A DNA stretch of 64,000 nucleotides from Vigna angularis (GCF_016808095.1 NC_068974.1:18848001-18912000), one strand, 5' to 3'. Positions 45,381-56,943 are shown, counted from the first letter of the stretch. Notes: generated from the letters alone by a model not told the origin. Translations and numbers: made by a program.

Positions 45381-46587
45381 ATCTTGTAAGTATTTTTGTT
45401 TTCGTTTTTAGATTAGGGTTTGATGTACTCTATTGAAAACCTGGTTTGTTATGATGGTTTGCTATTAACTGTGATTGTTTGATAAGTAATGCTTGATGAT
45501 GCTTATTGATTGATTGATGTTGAGATAGAGGTGCACATTAAAATGCTTATACAGGTGATTCACAAGCTTTGTGAACAAATGCATGATATCATGATTGTGG
45601 TTGTGAGATTAAGCAGGATGTGTATGTCAAATGTGAATGAGCTTATATGTGAGGTTTTGAGCTCCAGAGTTTTTGGTATGATTGAATGCTATTACTTTGA
45701 AAGCATGAATGACTTTGCCCAGGTTTTCTATGATTGAATCAATTGCTTGTTTTGCATCATATGATCAAGGCCGTGTTGTTGAAAACCTTTTTATTGGCCA
45801 AATACATAAAATTAGCCCACTAAAAGAGAACACTTTGTGTTCTATCCTTTGAACCCTTAGCCTTGAACATACACTGAAAACCCTTGATTGAAAATCTTTA
45901 CCTTGAGTTCAGTAGAAGATTTTGTATGGTATTGTTAAATGTTCAAGTTTGGGGTTGTTGGGGAAACATGAAAAAGGAAAAGCATTGAGCTAAGCGATAA
46001 AAAGTAAGAATATGCAAAGAAAAAGAAAAAGAAAAGAAAAGAAAAAGAAAGCGAAGCTCAATGCAAATGCAAAGGCAAGTTGGGAATGAATAAGATGATT
46101 GTGTTGTTATGATTCTCTTAACTCAAGGATTTTGTGATCCAGAAAAACCAATTTTCTTGTTAGCCCAGCCACATTATAAGCCATTAAAAAGTCCTTGTGA
46201 TGATGCATGCTTGTGAATGTTTTTGATTGTGGTAAAATGAAAGGCAAAGTTGATTCATGTGACATTGTGATAGTGGAGTGAATGAGCGAAACACTGTACC
46301 TCTTATACACTTGTGTGTTGAGTGAAACACTTTACCTAGTGAGGAAATATTTCATAAACACATGAACATCCATGCTTAATTGATTGATCATTCATGAAAA
46401 ATAGCATTTGTTGGAATTAAATGATTTTGTGAATACTAAAGCATGTGCACATCATGATTGAACTCTTAGGCATAAGTTGAGTGAAGTTGTTACTTATCTT
46501 GAGAAAAGGATTTTGAATGAGTGAACCATCATATGAATTGGTTGGACATGGAGTTACATTTTGTTTGCTTGAGGACAAGCAAAGTTC
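45381..46587 (+). other. 3' noncoding region of family B copy 2
   Basis: Same content as copy 1, including the internal polypurine-like tract at 45945-45963. Confidence 0.65.
45510..45737 (+). CDS. Short ORF downstream of pol, unknown (copy 2)
   Basis: Same 75-codon frame as 37465-37692. Identity reflects the recent duplication and adds no independent evidence of coding. Confidence 0.25.
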   Translation: MIDVEIEVHIKMLIQVIHKLCEQMHDIMIVVVRLSRMCMSNVNELICEVLSSRVFGMIECYYFESMNDFAQVFYD

Positions 46588-46601
46588 TAAGTTTGGGGTT
46601 G
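46588..46601 (+). other. Terminal polypurine tract of family B copy 2
   Basis: TAAGTTTGGGGTTG before LTR 3. Confidence 0.75.
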
Positions 46602-47906
46602 TGATAACAGTTGAAAAACTGTTATTTTCATGCTTAAAATTGATATTAAAAGCAACCTTTAGACTTAGAAACTAGCTTGAAATCAATGCTTTTATCTATA
46701 TTTTCAGAAATAAGAGAGCTGGACAGGTTTATGCTTGATTTGAGTGTTTTTGTGCAGGTTTTGAGGTGAATTTAGTGAAAGAAGGAAAGAAGGAGAGAAG
46801 TGGAATCATAAAAGGAAGCAAAGAGTGCAAAAAGAGAAGTGGAAGGCACCGCTCAGCGGCATTTTACCGCTGAGCGGCACTCAGGAGGTCACGGGAGGTC
46901 CGCTGAGGGGCAAACTGGCCGCTGAGGGGAAGAAAAGTGAAGCGAGGTCACCGCTGAGCGGTATTTACCGCTGAGCGGCACTTTTTGGGCTTGGGCTTTT
47001 GTAATCTTTTGTAACTCTAGAATAGTATATAAGGACTTGCACGTCCTAGGGTTAGACATCTTTGGCAGAAACGAGGCAAACACTCTCTCTTCCACCCCTT
47101 TGAAGGAGGATCTTGGATGCTCAGGCTACCTCTTCACCTTTATTGGGTTTATTCTTTCATACTTTCATTGTAATTCATCTAGGTTCACCATGAATATGGT
47201 GAACTAAACTCTGTATGTTTGTTGGGGAATCAATGTAATCTCTTGAAGCTCTCATATATGGAATTTATGCTTGCATCTTAATCTAAGACTTATGCTTTCT
47301 TTCATCATTAGTTAGGGTTTTTCCTCTTTGCTCAATGCTTGCATTGTTTAACTCATTCTATTGCATGATTATTGGTTTTGTCGATACGGACACGTACGGG
47401 GAAGTCTAGATCCGGGGAATTTCTCCCAATGTTATATTGGTTGTCGTTAAGCTCCTGCACTTATGAACTAATCATTAGGAATGCTAGGAATTGTATGAAC
47501 TCGTGATTAGGGAGAAGCCATCTAGAATGGTACTTTAGAGAGTGGCATTAACAATGATGATTTGAATGTTGAATTCCTAAAATGTATGAGAGTGGATGAG
47601 ATGAAATTGACCCCCAACAACATATTCATTCATATATTTCATTGAAAGTGTTTATCTTTTGTCTTTGCCATTGATCAAATTTCATGCATACATGTTTATT
47701 TTCGTCTTTTGCATAATCTAATCCAAATATTTCGTTTGTAAGTCTTAGTTAATCAAGAAACCACACAACTAAACTAGGCCGTGAGTCCTTTGGGAAGAAC
47801 GATACTTGGTCTTACCAAGTTTATTACTTGAACGATTCGGTCATACTTGCCGATTGTGAAACAAGTTTGTGACATCATATTTTGGTGCTTACAAATTTGT
47901 CCATCA
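46602..47906 (+). repeat. Family B LTR 3
   Basis: Final 3' LTR, ending TTTGTCCATCA at 47906, followed directly by minisatellite. TATATAAG at 47026-47033 points into the array. Confidence 0.93.
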
Positions 47907-47990
47907 GACGTAGTGGACGAATTGGACGTAGTGGACGAAGTTGACAGAGTTGACGAAGTTGACAAAGTGGACGAAGTGCACGAAGTGGAC
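47907..47990 (+). repeat. 9-bp minisatellite, segment 4 (84 bp)
   Basis: Short stretch of array between the family B tandem and the minus-strand family C LTR. The same order of variants (GAATTGGACGTAGTGG, GACAGAGTTGACGAAG, GTGCACGAAGTGGAC) is found uninterrupted near 57050-57120. Confidence 0.93.
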
Positions 47991-49502
47991 TGATAAGCTG
48001 TCGTTGAACCTATCAAATTAGTACTACTTTTCAAGGCAACTTCAGTATTGCCAAGTAGTATAAGAAGGCAGATAGGGTTGAAGTAACCCTGAGTCGTCTC
48101 CCAACGAACACAGAATTGCTTTTGAATATCTGACTCTTATGCTATGCAATGCTTATGAATAAAAATGATATTTGGAGAATGTTTAAAGAACAAATAATAA
48201 ACTTAAAAACAGTTATGATTAAATAGGCTAATTCCATTGCTTTTCCAAGATAGATTCATCATCGGTTATTCACGGATAATTGTTTAATTGATTATTGTTT
48301 AAGTTTCAAATTAATTAAAGTACATTCTTAATTAATTTGAGGGCGATCATGCATTTAACCAAAGTAAATTCTCAATCAAATGCAAAACCTTTCTAGATTA
48401 TTCACAATAAATTCAACCAAAGTACATTCTCAATCAAATTCTATTGTGTTTAATCATGTCTATTCTTAAATCTCCTAACCAAATTAAAAGCTAATCAATC
48501 AAAGTAAATTCTCAATTGATTATAGTTGAAATTATTACTAATCAATCAAAGTACATTCTCAATTGATAGTAAAAACCATTTAATCATATGAAAGTTCCTA
48601 AATTAAATCAAAGTAGATTCTCAATTAAACCTAGAAACCCTAAAACTCATAAAATCAATATGCATGTAGATACAAACACATTATGATGCAAAAATCTTTG
48701 CTTTTAACAAGATAGAGAGATGAAAGACATAGAGAGAGAACACTTAAATTAATAACCAAAGTAAACAATTGCATTAAATCACTCTAACCTCAGAATCCAT
48801 AATGGAATTACAGCAGAATAGCCCTAGATGCTTAGTTCTCCATGAATGGAGTTGAATACAAGATGAAAGAAAAGTGAGAGGAGTATGAGAGAATGAATGA
48901 TTTAAGTGAAGTCCCTGGGTCTCTTTATATAGGCTTGATTGGGCTTGGACTTTGAATAGTTTGTTGATAAGATATTTTCTGTTGATATATTATATCTTTC
49001 AAATATTCATTAGATTAAATCAGTTTTAAAGAATATTTGATAGATATTAATTCAATTATCTTATATCTTATATCTTCCAAATAACTAAAAGATTTAGATA
49101 ATGATAAAATTATTTGGAAGATATTTTCTGTTGATATTCCCAAATTAAATTCAACAACTGAATTTTATCTTTTAGATTTTCTGACTTTCCAAAATTGCAC
49201 AAATACGCTGAAATTTCCTCTATTTGCACTTTAGCCCCTTCTGAATTTTTCACATAAAATCTGATTTTGGGCCTTGAATTGCCATTTGGACCAATAAAAC
49301 TTATATTCTCAACTGCACAAATAAACATTAGAACATCCAATAATAATTTATGTGCTAAAATTCACTTTTTACGTTTCTTTATTTCCCAAACCCAACAATT
49401 CCAATCATCACAAATTCACTTAAATAAATCATTTAAGCACAATTATCCCATCAAAAATTTGAATTTTAAAGCATAAATATGGGCATAAATATGCACTCAT
49501 CA
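47991..49502 (-). repeat. Family C 3' LTR (minus strand)
   Basis: On the minus strand TGATGAGTGC...CAGCTTATCA, 1512 bp. A TATA box (plus-strand CTTTATATA at 48923-48931) serves the minus strand. Six diverged copies of AAAGTANATTCTCAAT lie at 48317-48625. Confidence 0.92.
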
Positions 49503-49515
49503 CACCCCCACACTT
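49503..49515 (-). other. Terminal polypurine tract (family C, minus)
   Basis: Minus strand AAGTGTGGGGGTG next to the LTR; an internal copy lies at 50800-50817. Confidence 0.75.
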
Positions 49516-50890
49516 ATCCTTTTGCACTCCTGGGCAAAATTGATTAATTCCAAAACTTTGTTCTGAGTCATTTTATTTCATATTTGCATTTGGATCAAAA
49601 GAATGAGTAGCACTAGACATAGATCAATCATTTAGGCATTACTTTGTCATGGACATGCAAATGGAATCACTTTATTCTTCACACATGAGTTAACCTTTTT
49701 GAATTCCCAAGAAAATCAAATATGAAAGACAACACTCAAGTCAACATGTATTTATTTCTCTCCAATTCTCTCAAGTGTTTTTGGCTTGTGTTTACACTCA
49801 AAATACCCATGTAAGTAGACACCCTTGATATTTAGCAAGACTCTAACATTCACACACTTCAGTAAACATGCAATTACTGATCAAGAGGGCTTTTTAAGGT
49901 TTTATTGAGGCCAAGGCAAAGGTAGGGAATTTTTCTGGAATTTCTGAGTTTTTGAAATTGATATAGAAAGAGTAATGACATTTGATTTCAAAATCAACTC
50001 TATTTCTTGCTCTTTTAAGGAAGATTTTTTTTTTAGCTCCTTTTTTTTTCTTTTCAACTTTTTATCTTCCTTTTTTCCCTTTTTATTATTTTGTGGGTGA
50101 GGTACACACCCACACACTTATTCATCACTTTACTTCTAACAGAATCCATTACTCCTTCTTCTTTCCTAAGGTAAAGAACATATGATTTTTCTTCTTTTCT
50201 CATTTGACAATGACTACACACCCCCACACTTATTCATCACTTTACTTCTAACAGAATCCATTACTCCTTCTTCTTTCCTAAGGTAAGGAACATATGATTT
50301 TTCTTCTTTTCTCATTTGACAATGACTGGAAACAAGAAAAATAGGCTTAAGGCTCAAAAAGGGTTCCAATGGATTAATGTTAGGACAAGTTTATTTGGCC
50401 AAGTAGCTAAAACAAGAAATGCCTCAATCATATCAAATCATGCATATTCAAATCAGTTGCACAACACAGAATCAAGCTAACTATTAGAGTATCAACAAAA
50501 CATGGGCAAATCACACAAAAAAAAAAATAGGTATGGTATATGGTGGTCCATCCTTAACATTAAGCCCAAAACTCACATGGTTTCAATTTTCTTTCACAAA
50601 ATATTTAATCAGGAAATTCTCTAGTCAACTCAATCAGCAAATCATAGAAGTAATCCACTCATATCAACATGACTCATTTTTTTCCCTCTTGAATTCATGA
50701 TCATTCCAGTTACCGATTCAAACTCTCAAATCCAATGCAAATATTTATTAAAAACTAACAAAATAGACAAACAAAATAGGGGAACAAAATTAATTGTTTC
50801 CCCACACCCCCACACTTAAACTATGCATTGTCCTCAATGTATGCTTTATATATAAAATGCAAAGAAAAAGTATGAGGGAACTTACCTCCT
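49516..50890 (-). other. 3' noncoding region of family C (minus)
   Basis: Collinear with 7890-9128. It contains a 112-bp direct tandem duplication (about 50105-50325) that is single in the plus-strand copy. Short open frames are not supported as genes. Confidence 0.7.
50105..50325 (-). repeat. 112-bp tandem duplication in the 3' noncoding region
   Basis: The block TTCATCACTTTACTTCTAAC starts at 50121 and again at 50233. The same duplication is in the outer unit (56366 and 56478) but absent from the copy at 8400-8560. Confidence 0.8.
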
Positions 50891-51280
50891 TCATGGTGGA
50901 AGGAATGCTAGTAGGACTTCATTGGAAAAGTCATCCTGGATAGGAGTGTTATCTTTTCCCTTTTCAATCCTACTAAGATGGTCAGCTACTACATTCTGTG
51001 ACCCACCTCTGTCTTGAATAGGAGTCAACTTGTCCTTCTCGTTCTTGACCATTGTGATTCCATATTTCTCGGGAACCACATGTATAAGGCTAACCCAAGT
51101 GTTGTCAGAATTTGAATGTATAAGACCTGTTTGTAGCAACTTGGTGTCCTTTTTCTTTACAACCCCCATCAATTGAGGATTCAGTCTTCCTTGAGGTTGT
51201 CTCACTGGTTTAGCATCCTCGTCCAAAAGTATTCTATGCATGCAAAAAGAAGGGCTAATACCAGGAATATCTGCTAAACT
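50891..51280 (-). pseudogene. RT/RNase H remnant of family C
   Basis: Continues the gag-protease frame after its stop codon. It keeps the RT approach (PGISPSFCMHRI, RLNPQLM, HVVPEKYG), then joins directly to NVVADHLSRIE, the end of RNase H, and ends after NEVLLAFLPP. The RT palm with its catalytic aspartates, most of RNase H and all of the integrase are missing. The junction around LTPIQDRGG is the same as at 7760-7790. Confidence 0.8.
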
Positions 51281-53842
51281 CTAGTCTATTGCTCTCTTGT
51301 GGTCTCTGATAACCTGTAATAGCTGTTTTTCCTGCTCATCAGTAAGCAATGCAGATATAATAACATGGAGTTTCTCATCCCTCTCAAGATAAGCATATTT
51401 CAAATGGGATGGTAAAGGTTTCAACTCCAAAATGGGTGGCTGTACCACAGATGGCAAAATTTTACTGCCTAAGGTAATCTCAGCCACCTCAACATCACAC
51501 TCGGACGCCATAGAGGTATCATCTATTAATACCGCGTCCTTAATATCACCTACTTTACAGTTTCCTTTTTCGTCCAAAATTAGGGACGACATATTTGAAA
51601 AAGAAAAATTGTTTACAACATCACTTGATAAATCAATACAAAACAAAGAATGATCTTTAATCTGGTGCTTCCCAGCTTCCAACACGTTGAACAACACCTT
51701 CTCGTCTCCTATCTCCATTGTCAATGATCTTGCATGCACATCTATCTTGGTTCGTGCTATCATCATGAAAGGTCTTCCCAAGATAATAGTTGTTGGACTG
51801 ATTCCTTCATCATCCTTCATGTCCAAGATATAGAAATCTGCAGGAAAAATTAATTTGTCTACTCGGACAAGGACGTCCTCAAGCACACCTGCAGGGTTAA
51901 CTGTGCTACGGTTGGCCAGTTGAATGACCACTCCAGTAGTCTTAAGAGGTCCCAAAGATAGAGAAGTAAACACTGATAAAGGCATTACATTTATGGAAGC
52001 CCCTAAATCTAGCATGGCATTGTCAAACTTTGAATTTCCAATAACACAAGGAACAAAAAACATACCTGGATCTTTGCATTTTCGCGGTATTTCAATATGC
52101 TTCTTAATCAAGCTTGACACATTTCTTCCCAAATTCACAACCTCATTATCCCTAAAACGCCTTCTATTTGTGCAAATTTCTTTTAAAAACTTTGCGTATT
52201 TAGGGATTTGCTTAACAACATCTAGCAAGGGAATATTAATCTCCACCTTCTTGAAAATATTTAAAATCTCTTGGTCTAATTCCTCCATTTTTTTGTTTCT
52301 CGGCTTCAACCGATTTGGATATGGAGGAGGTGGAGAATAAGATGAAGACGAATTTTTAGAAGAAGAGTTAGAGGATACTAACCTGGATTTATCAGTGGTA
52401 GTCTCAGGTGATGGTTCACTTGGTCCTCCATTGTCATCAATTTGCGCTCCTTCTTTCTCCTTATCTTCATCCTCTTGGGCTCCTTCAGGGCCTTCTACTT
52501 GCTTACCCGTTCTCAAAGTAATAGCACTTACATTTTGCGGGTTGATAGGTAGTTTATTTGACTCCTTAGCCTCTAATTTTTCCACCCTCTGAGTCAACTC
52601 TACAATTGATTTCTTGATTTCTAAATTTTGCTCAAGTATTGTTTTCATGAAATCTTGTATTGACATTTCAGGCTGAGATTGCTGCCTTTGTTGAGGTGGA
52701 ACATAAGGTTGCTTGTTTTGCTGATACCTATTGGAGGATGAATCATGATAATTCTGGTATGGTCTATTTCCTCCAATCATGTTTGTAGCAAAAACTTGAG
52801 ATGGATTTTCCACAGTGGTTTCCACCAAGCTAGGACATTCATCAGTATAATGGTCAGTTGAAACGCAAATTCCACACTTCTTAGCAATTTGTGGAGTTGA
52901 GGTCTTGAACAAGCTTGCAATGTGATCGAGTTTGCTTTCTAGCTTATTTAATCTTTCATCTATCTTCTTCCCATCAACTGCACCATTTTCAATTTCATGC
53001 ACTCCCTTCAGCAAAGTCACTGAATTTTCTCTTGTGCCATATTGTTGATTGTCTACTGCCTTTCGTTCTATTAGATCTATACCATCTTCTAGTGACCTGT
53101 CTAAGAAAGATCCTCCGCTTGCAGCATCTGCCCATGACCTATCAGTAGGACATAAGCCTTCATAAAAGCTTAGAATAAAATCTTCCATTTGGAGTTGAGG
53201 GCATGAAGAGCATATTTTCTTGAATCTTTCCCAATATTCACTAAGATTCTCTTTATCTCTCTGTCTTATATCTTGAATTTCTCTGCGGATAGCTGATAAT
53301 CTGGATGCAGGAAAATACTTCTCAAGAAAGAGTCTTTCAATAGTTTCCCAATTTGTAATCCGTGTAGAGAGATAATACCACCAATCTTGAGCTGCGCCTT
53401 GAAGAGTAAAAGGAAAAGCTCTCATTTTAAGGCTCTCTATTGTGATCTTGGGAGATCTAAAGTTTTCACACAACATGTGAAATTGTCTCAAGTGCTTGTG
53501 TGGATTCTCCCTTGATAACCCGTTGAACTTTGGTAAGGCATTTAACAGGTCAGGTCTCAGCTCCCACTCCTCATTAGGATATTCAATGTTACTTCGGATA
53601 GCTGTATTGTGGGAGGTGGCTAACTGTCTGATGGTTCTTTGTGCCATATTGTTTGGGCTAGGATCAGGTAAAGGATTGGATGGTATGTTTGTGATTGGAG
53701 ATAATGAAGGTGGAATGACTTCAGTTGTAGGAAGTGTTCCTTCAGTAGAACACCCAAATTTCAATCTTCTCCGCAGCTTACGCAAATTCCTTTCGACTTC
53801 CGGGATAATTTGATAAAATTCTCCCGGGTTAGCTCTGGTCAT
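51281..53842 (-). CDS. gag: Family C gag-protease
   Basis: 853 residues. It starts MTRANPGEFYQ; the ATG is at 53842-53840 on the minus strand. Gag domain about residues 130-240 (LQGAAQDWWYYL, FLEKYFPASRL). One CCHC zinc knuckle (CGICVSTDHYTDEC, near residue 325). A Q-rich then acidic/proline-rich linker. Aspartic protease with DLGASINVMP and GRPFM. It ends at a TAG where the plus-strand copy and family B have a tryptophan codon, so the stop is probably a mutation cutting off the RT remnant. The capsid and protease could still package RNA, but the element needs RT and integrase from another source. Confidence 0.9.
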   Translation of the reverse strand: MTRANPGEFYQIIPEVERNLRKLRRRLKFGCSTEGTLPTTEVIPPSLSPITNIPSNPLPDPSPNNMAQRTIRQLATSHNTAIRSNIEYPNEEWELRPDLLNALPKFNGLSRENPHKHLRQFHMLCENFRSPKITIESLKMRAFPFTLQGAAQDWWYYLSTRITNWETIERLFLEKYFPASRLSAIRREIQDIRQRDKENLSEYWERFKKICSSCPQLQMEDFILSFYEGLCPTDRSWADAASGGSFLDRSLEDGIDLIERKAVDNQQYGTRENSVTLLKGVHEIENGAVDGKKIDERLNKLESKLDHIASLFKTSTPQIAKKCGICVSTDHYTDECPSLVETTVENPSQVFATNMIGGNRPYQNYHDSSSNRYQQNKQPYVPPQQRQQSQPEMSIQDFMKTILEQNLEIKKSIVELTQRVEKLEAKESNKLPINPQNVSAITLRTGKQVEGPEGAQEDEDKEKEGAQIDDNGGPSEPSPETTTDKSRLVSSNSSSKNSSSSYSPPPPYPNRLKPRNKKMEELDQEILNIFKKVEINIPLLDVVKQIPKYAKFLKEICTNRRRFRDNEVVNLGRNVSSLIKKHIEIPRKCKDPGMFFVPCVIGNSKFDNAMLDLGASINVMPLSVFTSLSLGPLKTTGVVIQLANRSTVNPAGVLEDVLVRVDKLIFPADFYILDMKDDEGISPTTIILGRPFMMIARTKIDVHARSLTMEIGDEKVLFNVLEAGKHQIKDHSLFCIDLSSDVVNNFSFSNMSSLILDEKGNCKVGDIKDAVLIDDTSMASECDVEVAEITLGSKILPSVVQPPILELKPLPSHLKYAYLERDEKLHVIISALLTDEQEKQLLQVIRDHKRAID

Positions 53843-54213
53843 GCACTACGTAATCTGCTTGAAGTTGTTTCTCTTGACTTCTCTTTTTCTTTTGTTCTTG
53901 CTTTAGAGAAAGATTTCAAATAAGAGAAAAGAGAGACTTGTTGGATCCACTCCCAGGAAAGAGAGGTGCGTCACAATGGACAACTTAAGTACCAAGTCTT
54001 TCCTAGCCAGAGTGTATTCAAACTAGCCTCAAGTATTTCTCAAAAGAAATTCTTAATAAAAACAAGAACAAAGATTTTTCCTAAAATAAGAATGACTAAA
54101 GACTACAAAATAACTCAAATTAAATTAAATGTATGTGCGTAAAAAAAAATAAAGATAAAAAAATAAAAATAAAAATAAAAATAAGAATTAAATGTTCAAA
54201 ATACTAACCGTAT
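53843..54213 (-). other. Leader of family C (minus)
   Basis: Untranslated sequence between the primer site and gag. A/T-rich, with AAAAATAAAAATAAG-type runs near 54140-54185. Confidence 0.55.
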
Positions 54214-54231
54214 TCCCCGGCAGCGGCGCCA
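54214..54231 (-). other. Primer binding site, tRNA-Asp type (family C)
   Basis: Minus strand TGGCGCCGCTGCCGGGGA, 4 bp from the LTR end. Same variant as in element A. Confidence 0.8.
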
Positions 54232-54235
54232 AATT

Positions 54236-55747
54236 TGATAAGCTGTCGTTGAACCTATCAAATTAGTACTACTTTTCAAGGCAACTTCAGTATTGTCAAG
54301 TAGTATAAGAAGGTAGATAGGGTTGAAGTAACCCTGAGTCGTCTCCCAACGAACACGGAATTGCTTTTGAATATCTGACTCTTATGCTATGCAATGCTTA
54401 TGAATAAAAATGATATTTGGAGAATGTTTAAAGAACAAATAATAAACTTAAAAACAGTTATGATTAAATAGGCTAATTCCACTGCTTTTCCAAGATAGAT
54501 TCATCATCGGTTATTCACGGATAATTGTTTAATTGATTATTTTTTAAGTTTCAAATTAATTAAAGTACATTCTTAATTAATTTGAGGGCGATCATGCATT
54601 TAACCAAAGTAAATTCTCAATCAAATGCAAAACCTTTCTAGATTATTCACAATAAATTCAACCAAAGTACATTCTCAATCAAATTCTATTGTGTTTAATC
54701 ATGTCTATTCTTAAATCTCCTAACCAAATTAAAAGCTAATCAATCAAAGTAAATTCTCAATTGATTATAGTTGAAATTATTACTAATCAATCAAAGTACA
54801 TTCTCAATTGATAGTAAAAACCATTTAATCATATGAAAGTTCCTAAATTAAATCAAAGTAGATTCTCAATTAAACCTAGAAACCCTAAAACTCATAAAAT
54901 CAATATGCATGTAGATTCAAACACATTATGATGCAAAAATCTTTGCTTTTAACAAGATAGAGAGATGAAAGACATAGAGAGAGAACACTTAAATTAATAA
55001 CCAAAGTAAACAATTGCATTAAATCACTCTAACCTCAGAATCCATAATGGAATTACAGCAGAATAGCCCTAGATGCTTAGTTCTCCATGAATGGAGTTGA
55101 ATACAAGATGAAAGAAAAGTGAGAGGAGTATGAGAGAATGGATGATTTAAGTGAAGTCCCTGGATCTCTTTATATAGGCTTGATTGGGCTTGGACTTTGA
55201 ATAGTTTGTTGATAAGATATTTTCTGTTGATATATTATATCTTTCAAATATTCATTAGATTAAATCAGTTTTAAAGAATATTTGATAGATATTAATTCAA
55301 TTATCTTATATCTTATATCTTCCAAATAACTAAAAGATTTAGATAATGATAAAATTATTTGGAAGATATTTTCTGTTGATATTCCCAAATTAAATTCAAC
55401 AACTGAATTTTATCTTTTAGATTTTCTGACTTTCCAAAATTGCACAAATACGCTGAAATTTCCTCTATTTGCACTTTAGCCCCTTCTGAATTTTCCACAT
55501 AAAATCTGATTTTGGGCCTTGAATTGCCATTTGGACCAATAAAACTTATATTCTCAGCTGCACAAATAAACATTAGAACATCCAATAATAATTTATGTGC
55601 TAAAATTCACTTTTTACGTTTCTTTATTTCCCAAACCCAACAATTCCAATCATCACAAATTCACTTAAATAAACCATTTAAGCACAATTATCCCATCAAA
55701 AATTTGAATTTTAAAGCATAAATATGGGCATAAATATGCACTCATCA
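54236..55747 (-). repeat. Family C 5'/middle LTR (minus strand)
   Basis: 1512 bp, nearly identical to 47991-49502; a few substitutions were noticed (for example near 54295 and 54323). TATA box as CTTTATATA at 55168-55176 on the plus strand. Confidence 0.92.
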
Positions 55748-56943
55748 CACCCCCACACTTATCCTTTTGCACTCCTGGGCAAAATTGATTAATTCCAAAA
55801 CTTTGTTCTGAGTCATTTTATTTCATATTTGCATTTGGATCAAAAGAATGAGTAGCACTAGACATAGATCAATCATTTAGGCATTACTTTGTCATGGACA
55901 TGCAAATGGAATCACTTTATTCTTCACACATGAGTTAACCTTTTTGAATTCCCAAGAAAATCAAATATGAAAGACAACACTCAAGTCAACATGTATTTAT
56001 TTCTCTCCAATTCTCTCAAGTGTTTTTGGCTTGTGTTTACACTCAAAATACCCATGTAAGTAGACACCCTTGATATTTAGCAAGACTCTAACATTCACAC
56101 ACTTCAGTAAACATGCAATTACTGATCAAGAGGGCTTTTTAAGGTTTTATTGAGGCCAAGGCAAAGGTAGGGAATTTTTCTAGAATTTCTGAGTTTTTGA
56201 AATTGATATAGAAAGAGTAATGACATTTGATTTCAAAATCAACTCTATTTCTTGCTCTTTTAAGGAAGATTTTTTTTTTAGCTCCTTTTTTTTTCTTTTC
56301 AACTTTTTATCTTCCTTTTTTCCCTTTTTATTATTTTGTGGGTGAGGTACACACCCACACACTTATTCATCACTTTACTTCTAACAGAATCCATTACTCC
56401 TTCTTCTTTCCTAAGGTAAGGAACATATGATTTTTCTTCTTTTCTCATTTGACAATGACTACACACCCACACACTTATTCATCACTTTACTTCTAACAGA
56501 ATCCATTACTCCTTCTTCTTTCCTAAGGTAAGGAACATATGATTTTTCTTCTTTTCTCATTTGACAATGACTGGAAACAAGAAAAATAGGCTTAAGGCTC
56601 AAAAAGGGTTCCAATGGATTAATGTTAGGACAAGTTTATTTGGCCAAGTAGCTAAAACAAGAAATGCCTCAATCATATCAAATCATGCATATTCAAATCA
56701 GTTGCACAACACAGAATCAAGCTACTATTAGAGTATCAACAAAACATGGGCAAATCACACAAAAAAAAAATAGGTATGGTACATGGTGGTCCATCCTTAA
56801 CATTAAGCCCAAAACTCACATGGTTTCAATTTTCTTTCACAAAATATTTAATCAGGAAATTCTCTAGTCAACTCAATCAGCAAATCATAGAAGTAATCCA
56901 CTCATATCAACATGACTCATTTTTTTCCCTCTTGAATTCATGA
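55748..56943 (-). mobile_element. Outer partial family C unit
   Basis: Repeats the polypurine tract and 3' noncoding region of 49503-50700, including the 112-bp duplication, then stops inside the sequence after ...TTGAATTCATGA, where minisatellite starts. No coding part remains. Confidence 0.88.

Larger units (their letters stand above)
30512..47906 (+). mobile_element. Tandem family B Athila-like elements (LTR-int-LTR-int-LTR)
   Basis: Three LTRs (30512-31816, 38557-39861, 46602-47906; each 1305 bp) alternate with two internal regions, at a strict 8045-bp period. Both internal regions have the tRNA-Asp primer site, an intact gag-pol ORF, a post-pol hairpin and a polypurine tract. The flanks GACGC (30507-30511) and GACGT (47907-47911) could be a 5-bp target duplication with one change. 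Only a handful of base differences separate the units. Unequal recombination between LTRs explains the structure, but an assembly duplication is not excluded. Confidence 0.92.
47991..56943 (-). mobile_element. Family C Athila-like element with extra partial tandem unit
   Basis: Read on the minus strand: a 3' internal fragment (56943-55748), LTR (55747-54236), full internal region with primer site, gag-protease, RT remnant and polypurine tract (54235-49503), then LTR (49502-47991). Both LTRs are 1512 bp. The LTR at 54236-55747 has both a primer site and a polypurine tract as neighbours, so it is a shared LTR of a former tandem. The outer unit is cut at 56943, where minisatellite begins. The element lacks most of RT, RNase H and all of the integrase. 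Confidence 0.9.

Noticed and set aside
51432..53813. Plus-strand frames opposite family C gag-protease
   Set aside because: Antisense shadows of the minus-strand gag-protease, also seen opposite the plus copy.
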